Shown: piece after piece, positions 1-4,485 of the stretch | Layout: every line of letters starts with the position of its first letter | How positions within the stretch are numbered: the stretch's first letter is position 1 | Assembly (NCBI GenBank): GCA_001778355.1 | Contig: MFGS01000169.1 | Span: 1 to 5,324, forward strand | Reading direction: 5' to 3' | Source of the DNA: Candidatus Firestonebacteria bacterium RIFOXYA2_FULL_40_8 | GTDB taxonomy: Bacteria > Oederibacteriota > D2-FULL-39-29 | Length of the DNA: 5,324 nt | The notes under the pieces: generated by a model | The model's database searches: none | What the model was told of the DNA's origin: nothing | The model's input: only the letters and a program-made list of their open reading frames with translations | Made by a program: the position numbers and the translations under genes

Positions 1-458
1 TAGATTTGAACAAAACAGTGGAAGAGATAATCCAAATAATACAGACTAAAAGCAAAGTCTCGGATATCGCACTTTTAGCAGAGTTTGATCCTCTTGTGCA
101 GCCCTTAATCGGGAGTACGAATCAGTTACAGCAAGTGGTTGCGAATTTATGTAATAATGCTATAGACGCAGTGCCTCCGGGTGGAAAAGTATGGGTCAGG
201 ACAAAGCATTTAAAAGATTATGCTCTTCTGGAAATTGAAGACAACGGTACTGGTATTCCGGAAGCAATAAAAAGTCAGGTTTTTGAACCTTTTTTCACAA
301 CAAAAGAGGTCGGCAAAGGAACAGGACTTGGGCTTAGTGTTACATTTGAGATACTAAAAAAGCATGGTTTTGAAATAAAATTAGAGAGTGTAGAGAAGAA
401 GGGTTCAAAATTTTCAGTTATAATGCCTTATAAAAACAAAGATAATCAAGTATCTTGA
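1..458 (+). CDS. Sensor histidine kinase, C-terminal ATPase domain (5' partial)
   Basis: This is the ATP-binding catalytic end of a two-component sensor kinase, which would phosphorylate its own histidine and then a response regulator. The reading frame is open to the left edge (codon GAT at 3-5 gives DLNK, the usual run-in to an HATPase_c domain), so the TTG at 6 is almost certainly internal and the sensor and His-box part lie outside the window. Counting from that TTG, the N box is NLCNNAIDA (47-55), the G1 box is DNGTGIP (79-85), the F box is FEPFFTTK (93-100) and the G2 box is GKGTGLGLS (103-111); the essential Asn, Asp and Gly residues are all present. The box style resembles the NtrB/ZraS-like group. 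The protein ends about 40 residues after the G2 box with no receiver domain attached. Its partner regulator and signal cannot be inferred from here. No convincing terminator follows it. Confidence 0.93.
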   Translation, partial: DLNKTVEEIIQIIQTKSKVSDIALLAEFDPLVQPLIGSTNQLQQVVANLCNNAIDAVPPGGKVWVRTKHLKDYALLEIEDNGTGIPEAIKSQVFEPFFTTKEVGKGTGLGLSVTFEILKKHGFEIKLESVEKKGSKFSVIMPYKNKDNQVS

Positions 459-488
459 AAAGCATTAGAGATTGTTAAAAACCTTACC

Positions 489-516
489 TTGCAAAAAGGT
501 GCTGGTTTGGTATAAA
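489..516 (+). promoter_or_regulatory. Possible sigma70-type promoter for the FecR-domain gene
   Basis: TTGCAA (489-494) and TATAAA (511-516) are separated by 16 bases and lie about 35 bases upstream of the ATG at 551. The match is 4/6 at -35 and 5/6 at -10. A small inverted repeat, ACCTT (486-490) and AAGGT (496-500), overlaps the -35 box. The region is AT-rich, so chance matches are possible; the call rests on position and spacing. Confidence 0.45.
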
Positions 517-539
517 ATATATTAAACAAATACTTATCC

Positions 540-545
540 GGGAGG
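540..545 (+). promoter_or_regulatory. Ribosome binding site of the FecR-domain gene
   Basis: GGGAGG sits 5 bases before the ATG at 551 and fixes that start, which is also the one that gives a proper signal peptide. Confidence 0.85.
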
Positions 546-550
546 ATTTT

Positions 551-1912
551 ATGAAAAGATTAATAGGATTGATTTGTGCCGCCGTACTTATGTTTTCTAC
601 CTTGAGTTTTGCCGAAGAAGCTCAGAAAAAAGCAACCGTAGGATTTTTAAAAGGAACAGTTAAAATTACCAAAAAAGCTGAAAAGAGTTCTATACCGGCA
701 AAACTTGGTATGCTGGTTATTGCTGGAGATAAAATTGAAACCGGGACAGACAGCAAAGTAGAATTAAAGTTTGATGACGGTTCAAATTTCAGGATTGGGG
801 ACAATTCTTCAATTGTTATCGAAGAAATGAAACAAGAAAACGGAACCGATAAATCTACTATGAAAGTTATGTTCGGACGTGTCTGGATGAATATAAAGAA
901 AACTATGGACAGTAATCCCATGGACTCAAAGATAATTACTTCGAAAGTTACGGCTGCGGTAAAAGGCACTACTTATAGAGCAGACGTCGATAAAGACGGA
1001 GAGGCTACTGTTAATGTTTATGACGGTACCGTTGCCGTAGTAAAGGACGGGAAGGAAGAAGATGTTCAGAAACTTGAAAAGTTAGGTTCTAAAGATCTTT
1101 CAAAAGTAAAATTTGACGAAGCCGAAGATGCAAAAGATGACTGGGTTAAATGGAATAAGACGAGAGATAAGATACGCGTGATGGTTGTTTTTACGGAAAA
1201 AAAGAACGGACAACTTTCGATGATTCCTTTATCCGAAGTTATATTTGCTGAAGAGCTTTTAAAGAATTATCTTTATAATGTTATTGACCAGTCTACTTTA
1301 AATCAGATTCGTGATAATGAGAAGTTAAAAGCCGCCTTAACAGATGATAAGGATGGGAGAAAAGCGGCTGCGGCCGGCCTTGAATTGGGTGCGGATATGG
1401 CTATTACCGGTCAGGTTGATGCTTCTTCTATAAAGACCGATGTAGGCGGTGGTTTTATTTCAGGTATATCTGATATGTCTATTAAGGTTGTAAAATGCGA
1501 TACGGCCCAAGTGGTTGCAGCAAAACAAAGACAAGATAGACATGTTGATATTATAGACCAGGGAGCATTTAACGGAGCAGTAAGAAAATCCTCAGCAAAA
1601 CTGGTATCCTTAATTAATGATGATATCGTCAAATCCTGGAAAAAAGAAGCAGCAAAAGGATCGGCTATAGATGTTTTGGTTATGGATGTCACATTCGAAA
1701 AGCTTGAAAAGATTAGGGGAGCTTTAGCAGGCATTGAAGGTGTGAAAGGTGTTGATGCGCTTCCGTTCCAGGCTGCAAGAAGTATTCTGGTTGTAAAGTT
1801 TAGCGGAGACAGTATTTCTCTTTCTCAGAAAATAAACGAATTAAAAATAAATGGTATTAGTTTAAATGTAGTAGGTTATTCTTTGAGCAAAGTGGAAGTT
1901 GAAGTAAAATAA
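551..1912 (+). CDS. Exported FecR-domain protein with CsgG-like C-terminal region
   Basis: This is a 453-residue secreted or periplasmic protein of unknown specific role. Residues 1-21 form a Sec signal peptide (MKR, hydrophobic core, cleavage expected after SFA at 19-21); Cys9 lacks a lipobox, so a lipoprotein is unlikely. Residues about 30-162 form a FecR-type domain: the GTVKI start, GDKIETG (59-65), FDDGSNFRIG (74-83) and the diagnostic AAVKGTTY (135-142), followed by VYDGTVAVV. Residues about 208-365 resemble the alpha/beta fold of CsgG/FlgT/TolB-N-type envelope proteins: a VMVVF strand (210-214), an ELLKNYL helix, then a GADMAITGQV strand. Residues about 373-453 look like a small alpha/beta (ferredoxin- or ACT-like) domain, with IEGVKGVDALPF resembling a strand-turn-strand. 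Classical FecR proteins are anti-sigma factors with an N-terminal cytoplasmic part and a TM helix; this one has neither, so it is not a FecI partner. The FecR call is firm. The two C-terminal assignments are inferred from pattern only. Confidence 0.88.
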   Translation: MKRLIGLICAAVLMFSTLSFAEEAQKKATVGFLKGTVKITKKAEKSSIPAKLGMLVIAGDKIETGTDSKVELKFDDGSNFRIGDNSSIVIEEMKQENGTDKSTMKVMFGRVWMNIKKTMDSNPMDSKIITSKVTAAVKGTTYRADVDKDGEATVNVYDGTVAVVKDGKEEDVQKLEKLGSKDLSKVKFDEAEDAKDDWVKWNKTRDKIRVMVVFTEKKNGQLSMIPLSEVIFAEELLKNYLYNVIDQSTLNQIRDNEKLKAALTDDKDGRKAAAAGLELGADMAITGQVDASSIKTDVGGGFISGISDMSIKVVKCDTAQVVAAKQRQDRHVDIIDQGAFNGAVRKSSAKLVSLINDDIVKSWKKEAAKGSAIDVLVMDVTFEKLEKIRGALAGIEGVKGVDALPFQAARSILVVKFSGDSISLSQKINELKINGISLNVVGYSLSKVEVEVK

Positions 1913-1925
1913 TAACTGTTTTTGT

Positions 1926-1956
1926 TTGACGAAATAGTACTGATTTGTGTTAAAAT
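1926..1956 (+). promoter_or_regulatory. Promoter-like sequence downstream of the FecR-domain gene
   Basis: TTGACG (1926-1931) and TAAAAT (1951-1956) match the sigma70 consensus 5/6 each. The -10 is preceded by TGT (1948-1950), an extended -10. The 19-base spacer is longer than ideal. A start would fall inside the hairpin that follows (1959-1984), so the transcript would begin within that stem. If active, it would read towards the isomerase gene at 2176. Confidence 0.35.
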
Positions 1957-1958
1957 AG

Positions 1959-1989
1959 AGCGCGGAGGAGGTATTCTCCGCGCTTTTAT
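1959..1989 (+). terminator. Hairpin terminator after the FecR-domain gene
   Basis: A perfect 9-base-pair GC-rich stem (1959-1967 with 1976-1984, arms AGCGCGGAG and CTCCGCGCT) with an 8-base loop is followed directly by a short T run (1984-1987). It lies 46 bases after the stop codon at 1912. The short T run makes it a moderate rather than strong intrinsic terminator. Confidence 0.65.
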
Positions 1990-2009
1990 GTTTAGAACAA
2001 AGAAAAGAA

Positions 2010-2044
2010 TTTACGATTGACGAATGACAATTGACAATTTTATG
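2010..2044. repeat. Short heptamer array (NTGACNA type)
   Basis: Four consecutive 7-base units, TTTACGA, TTGACGA, ATGACAA and TTGACAA (2010-2037), are followed by a degenerate fifth, TTTTATG. The consensus is close to WTGACRA. A related array in the same 7-base phase occurs at both ends of the intergenic element at 4322-4458. It resembles the heptanucleotide short tandem repeats of cyanobacterial intergenic regions. No coding function is seen. Confidence 0.6.
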
Positions 2045-2046
2045 TA

Positions 2047-2068
2047 TGCGGGAAAAAACTCTCCCGCA
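2047..2068. other. Stem-loop of unknown role
   Basis: TGCGGGA (2047-2053) pairs perfectly with TCCCGCA (2062-2068) around an 8-base loop. No T run follows on either strand, so it is not a standard intrinsic terminator. It directly follows the heptamer array. It could be a regulatory RNA structure or part of an intergenic repeat. Confidence 0.5.
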
Positions 2069-2112
2069 AAATTATATTAAACATTGCTGCTGGTCGTTTG
2101 GGTTTTTAATCT

Positions 2113-2142
2113 TGGATCAGTGGAATCCCGTAGTTTTGTAAT
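2113..2142 (+). promoter_or_regulatory. Weak candidate promoter for the isomerase-peptidase operon
   Basis: TTGGAT (2113-2118, 3/6) and TGTAAT (2137-2142, 5/6) are 18 bases apart and would start transcription about 25 bases before the start codon. The -35 match is poor. The boxes are interleaved with the direct repeats at 2116-2152. Confidence 0.25.
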
Positions 2143-2152
2143 CGGTGGAATC
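2116..2152. repeat. Pair of 12-base direct repeats upstream of the isomerase gene
   Basis: ATCAGTGGAATC (2116-2127) and ATCGGTGGAATC (2141-2152) differ at one base and start 25 bases apart. They end 24 bases before the ATG at 2176. A pair of direct repeats here could be a regulator binding site, or a trace of an intergenic repeat family; neither is shown. Confidence 0.5.
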
Positions 2153-2161
2153 TTTTTTAAA

Positions 2162-2168
2162 AAGGAGG
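2162..2168 (+). promoter_or_regulatory. Ribosome binding site deciding the isomerase start
   Basis: AAGGAGG lies 7 bases before the ATG at 2176. The in-frame TTG at 2170 is only 1 base from it, too close to be used, so the ATG is chosen. Confidence 0.88.
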
Positions 2169-2175
2169 ATTGTTC

Positions 2176-3138
2176 ATGAAAATCGGACTGTTCACGGTGC
2201 TATATTCGGAAAAAGGTTTTGAAGAGATGCTTGATCTTATGGTGGAAAACGGCGTGGAAGCTGTTGAGTTAGGGTGTGGAAACTACCCCGGAAGTTCACA
2301 TTGTAATCCTGAGGAACTTTTAAAAGATAAAAAGAAAGCCAGGGCTTTTAAACAAGCTGTTACCGACCGTGGTCTGATTATTTCAGCGCTTTCCTGCCAC
2401 GGGAATCCTGTGCATCCCGTTAAAAAAATAGCGAAAGCGAATGATGATGTTTTTAAAAATACGGTAATGCTGGCAAAAGAACTGGGAGTTGATACGGTTG
2501 TTTGCTTCTCGGGACTTCCGGCGGGAGCAAAAGGTGACAAAACTCCCAATTGGATAACATACAGCTGGCCAAATGAGCATTCAGAGGCGTTAAAATATCA
2601 GTGGGAAAAAGTATTAATTCCTTACTGGAAGAAGGCCTCGGGTTTCTGTAGAAAATATAGAGTAAAGATAGCTTTAGAAATGCATCCTAACTTCGCAGTT
2701 TATAATCCGGAGTCGCTTCTTAAGCTTAGAAAAGCTTGCGGGAGCAATATCGGTGTGAATTTTGACCCCAGCCATCTTTACTGGCAGGGGATTGACCCGG
2801 TTCGTGCGATTTCAGCCCTTAAAGGTGTCATTTATCATTTTCATGCAAAAGACACTCGCGTAGACGAACATAATACTGCTTTGAACGGTGTACTGGATAC
2901 AAAGGGTCTTGCAAATGCGGCTGAACGTTCCTGGCTCTTCAGGACGGTTGGCTATGGTCATGATCAGTACGAGTGGAAGAGTATAGTCAGCGCGTTAATA
3001 GCAAATGGTTACAACCATGTGATGTCAATTGAACATGAAGACGCCTTAATGACCAAGGACGAAGGTTTTAAAAAAGCAGTAGCATTTCTAAAGGGATGTG
3101 TTGTAAAAGAAAAACTTGATAAATTATGGTGGGCCTAG
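2176..3138 (+). CDS. Sugar phosphate isomerase/epimerase, TIM-barrel (AP endonuclease 2 family)
   Basis: This is a 320-residue cytoplasmic enzyme of the xylose isomerase-like TIM-barrel family (AP_endonuc_2), expected to interconvert a sugar or sugar derivative using a bound divalent metal. The first strand and helix read KIGLFTVLYS and VENGVEAVELGCG. The four expected metal ligands are visible: E168 in ALEMHP, D197 in NFDPSH, H223 in HFHAKD and E286 in SIEHED; H200 and R228 lie near substrate-contact positions of related epimerases. The late segment VGYGHDQYEW, then NGYNHVMSIEHED, marks the subgroup usually annotated as sugar phosphate isomerase/epimerase, whose substrates are mostly unknown. 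There is no signal peptide and the length is normal. The stop codon is 12 bases from the next gene, so co-transcription with the peptidase is likely. Substrate cannot be assigned: no inositol or rare-sugar pathway genes are nearby. Family firm, reaction unknown. Confidence 0.93.
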   Translation: MKIGLFTVLYSEKGFEEMLDLMVENGVEAVELGCGNYPGSSHCNPEELLKDKKKARAFKQAVTDRGLIISALSCHGNPVHPVKKIAKANDDVFKNTVMLAKELGVDTVVCFSGLPAGAKGDKTPNWITYSWPNEHSEALKYQWEKVLIPYWKKASGFCRKYRVKIALEMHPNFAVYNPESLLKLRKACGSNIGVNFDPSHLYWQGIDPVRAISALKGVIYHFHAKDTRVDEHNTALNGVLDTKGLANAAERSWLFRTVGYGHDQYEWKSIVSALIANGYNHVMSIEHEDALMTKDEGFKKAVAFLKGCVVKEKLDKLWWA

Positions 3139-3145
3139 AAAGGGG
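3139..3145 (+). promoter_or_regulatory. Ribosome binding site of the M23 peptidase gene
   Basis: AAAGGGG begins one base after the isomerase stop codon and lies 5 bases before the ATG at 3151. It has no room for its own promoter in the 12-base gap, supporting translation from a shared mRNA. Confidence 0.7.
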
Positions 3146-3150
3146 TTCAG

Positions 3151-4317
3151 ATGCTCGTTGATTTTAGAGGCAGGACCGGTGAAATAATAAGAAATAACTA
3201 TAAATATTTTGTTATTCCTCTCGGGGTCTTGTTCCTTGTTTGGACAGGCTTTGTGATTATCAGTATCCTTGACCGGCCTATTACTTTTGAACACAAACGG
3301 TTGGCTGTCGTTTATACTCCGGAAGAAACTGAAAAAACTTTACAGGATTTGACAGAAAAAGGGTATACAAAAAATATCGGGCCCTATTATGAAGCTGTCA
3401 GAGAACGCCTTCTTGCCAAACATCTTGGAATTTTAAAATACCGGTTAAAAGCGAATGATAACCTGTGGACCATGGCAAAACACTATAATATAAATATTGA
3501 CAGCATTGTCGGGGCAAATTCTTACCTTAAATCGCTTACAAAATTGAAATTAAATCAGGAGATACTAATAATAAGCGAAAAAGGGGTTTTACATAAAGTA
3601 AAAGAGAAAGAAACTGTTGAAAATATCGCTTTGCTTTACGGAGTAACTGAAAAGAAATTGCAAAATAATAACGATCTGTCAAAAGGGATAAAAGAAGGCG
3701 ACTATGTTTTTATTCCGGGAAAAGGGATCAAACATAAGGCTCAAGATAAAGAAACTATCAAAAGTATTGCTTCATTGTATGAAATAACAGAGAAAAAACT
3801 TCAAGATAATTATGGTCAGACAAGAGCAATAAAAATAGATGATAATATCTATATCCCTGGGGTTGAACCTGTCGATATGACCGAAGAGATGAAAGATCAA
3901 TATGCACTAGCCAGATTATTTGGTCCTCCTATATTTAATGGCGGGAGAAAATATACATCCAAGATGAAAGTGCGTAGTGATCCTTTTACAGGTGAAAAAT
4001 CTTTTCATGATGGCGTGGATATTAAGGCTTTTTCCGATGATAAGATATGCGCTGTAGCTTCAGGTATAGTTGTTTTTTCTGGTGTATATGGCGGGTTTGG
4101 TTACATGGTAAAGATTAAACATGACAATGGGTATACAACATTGTACGGTCATAACTCAAAACTCTATGTGGTTTCGGGACAGAAAGTGAAGAAAGGACAT
4201 ATTATAGCGCAAGCAGGTAGTACAGGACGTTCCACAGGCATTCATCTGCATTTTACGGTTTGGGATAAATCCGGGAAGCTTGTGGATCCAACATTAATGT
4301 TGTCAGGAACCAAGTAA
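3151..4317 (+). CDS. Membrane-anchored LysM/M23 family peptidoglycan endopeptidase
   Basis: This is a 388-residue cell-wall hydrolase of the NlpD/lysostaphin type, which would cut peptide cross-links of peptidoglycan in the periplasm. Residues 20-40 are a single hydrophobic helix preceded by basic residues, without a clear cleavage site, so it is probably an inner-membrane anchor with the rest outside. Three LysM-like peptidoglycan-binding repeats follow at about 97-141, 147-190 and 194-237; the second and third are close copies with a 47-residue period. The M23 domain occupies about 255-380, with all zinc and catalytic residues: H286 and D290 (HDGVD), H334 (YGH) and H365/H367 (HLHF). It is therefore expected to be active, unlike degenerate NlpD- or EnvC-type activators. 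It follows the isomerase gene by 12 bases and is followed by a probable terminator. Roles in division, growth or remodelling are all possible. Family assignment is firm; the cleaved bond is not known. Confidence 0.95.
   Translation: MLVDFRGRTGEIIRNNYKYFVIPLGVLFLVWTGFVIISILDRPITFEHKRLAVVYTPEETEKTLQDLTEKGYTKNIGPYYEAVRERLLAKHLGILKYRLKANDNLWTMAKHYNINIDSIVGANSYLKSLTKLKLNQEILIISEKGVLHKVKEKETVENIALLYGVTEKKLQNNNDLSKGIKEGDYVFIPGKGIKHKAQDKETIKSIASLYEITEKKLQDNYGQTRAIKIDDNIYIPGVEPVDMTEEMKDQYALARLFGPPIFNGGRKYTSKMKVRSDPFTGEKSFHDGVDIKAFSDDKICAVASGIVVFSGVYGGFGYMVKIKHDNGYTTLYGHNSKLYVVSGQKVKKGHIIAQAGSTGRSTGIHLHFTVWDKSGKLVDPTLMLSGTK
3589..3861 (+). repeat. Internal duplication of the LysM unit
   Basis: Two 47-codon units in the peptidase gene (codons about 147-193 and 194-240) align without gaps: KETVENIALLYGVTEKKLQ matches KETIKSIASLYEITEKKLQ, and YVFIPG matches IYIPG. 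The first LysM unit (97-141) is more divergent, indicating that units two and three arose by a later tandem duplication. DNA similarity is still visible (for example AAAGAAACT in both). Confidence 0.7.
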
Positions 4318-4359
4318 AGAGAAGTACTAATGACTATTGACTAGTGACTATTTAATGAA

Positions 4360-4387
4360 GGCGAAAAGAAGACTTCGCCATATTTTT
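4360..4387 (+). terminator. Probable intrinsic terminator of the isomerase-peptidase operon
   Basis: GGCGAA (4360-4365) pairs with TTCGCC (4374-4379) around an 8-base loop, and a TATTTTT tract follows at 4381-4387. The position, 43 bases after the stop codon, fits. The 6-base-pair stem is short, and GAAG (4357-4360) could compete by pairing with CTTC (4373-4376). Confidence 0.55.
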
Positions 4388-4396
4388 AAAAAATAT
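4380..4396. repeat. AT palindrome at the centre of the intergenic element
   Basis: ATATTTTT (4380-4387) and AAAAATAT (4389-4396) are perfect inverted copies with one base between them. The centre, 4388, is within 2 bases of the centre of the outer inverted repeats. On the minus strand it also supplies a T run, so it might serve termination in both directions. Confidence 0.5.
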
Positions 4397-4408
4397 TGGT
4401 TTATGATC

Positions 4409-4426
4409 GCGGAGGCTTTTATCCGC
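4409..4426. other. Second stem-loop of the intergenic element
   Basis: GCGGA (4409-4413) pairs with TCCGC (4422-4426) around an 8-base loop. The run CGCGGAGG (4408-4415) is identical to 1961-1968 in the hairpin after the FecR-domain gene. No T run follows, so it is not a terminator on the + strand. Confidence 0.4.
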
Positions 4427-4473
4427 TTACCTTAATTAGTCATTAGTAATTAGTACTTAGTCATTGTTTTGTC

Positions 4474-4479
4474 GGGAGG
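4474..4479 (+). promoter_or_regulatory. Ribosome binding site of the GGDEF-type sensor gene
   Basis: GGGAGG lies 6 bases before the ATG at 4486 and defines the start. No convincing promoter is visible between 4397 and 4473. Confidence 0.85.
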
Positions 4480-4485
4480 TTTTTT

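Larger units (their letters stand above)
4322..4458. repeat. Symmetric intergenic element with 22-base inverted ends
   Basis: Bases 4322-4343 and 4437-4458 are inverted repeats matching at 20 of 22 positions. Each end consists of NTGACTA-type heptamers: ATGACTA, TTGACTA and GTGACTA on the left, and on the complement of the right end ATGACTA, AGTACTA and ATTACTA. Between the ends lie, in order, a stem-loop (4360-4379), an AT palindrome (4380-4396) and a second stem-loop (4409-4426), so the whole is close to symmetric about base 4390. It fills the gap between the peptidase stop (4317) and the next ribosome binding site (4474). It resembles a miniature inverted-repeat or palindromic intergenic element. 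No target-site duplication is visible. Confidence 0.6.

Noticed and set aside
551..620. Lipoprotein signal on the FecR-domain protein because of Cys9
   Set aside because: The residue before Cys9 is Ile and the context is not a lipobox. A signal peptidase I site after residue 21 fits better.
622..969. Open reading frame on the minus strand inside the FecR-domain gene
   Set aside because: It lies wholly within a gene with a signal peptide and a recognisable domain, and its translation has no recognisable domain. The same holds for the minus-strand frames at 1411-1734, 2283-2549, 2383-2580 and 4665-5048.
551..1912. FecIR-type cell-surface signalling pair
   Set aside because: There is no ECF sigma factor nearby, no cytoplasmic anti-sigma N-terminus and no TM helix apart from the signal peptide.
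2031..2060. Perfect TTGACA at 2031-2036 as a promoter -35 box
   Set aside because: No acceptable -10 lies 16-18 bases downstream (the region is the purine run of the hairpin loop), and TTGACA arises naturally from the heptamer repeat.
2071..2160. Riboswitch or small RNA upstream of the isomerase
   Set aside because: Beyond the two direct repeats there is no recognisable conserved riboswitch core or terminator pair, so no claim is made.
2170..2178. TTG at 2170 as the isomerase start
   Set aside because: It is one base from the AAGGAGG site. The ATG at 2176 has normal 7-base spacing and begins directly with the first barrel strand.
4322..4458. CRISPR array
   Set aside because: The units are 7 bases with no unique spacers and occur in inverted orientation at two ends, which does not fit CRISPR repeats.
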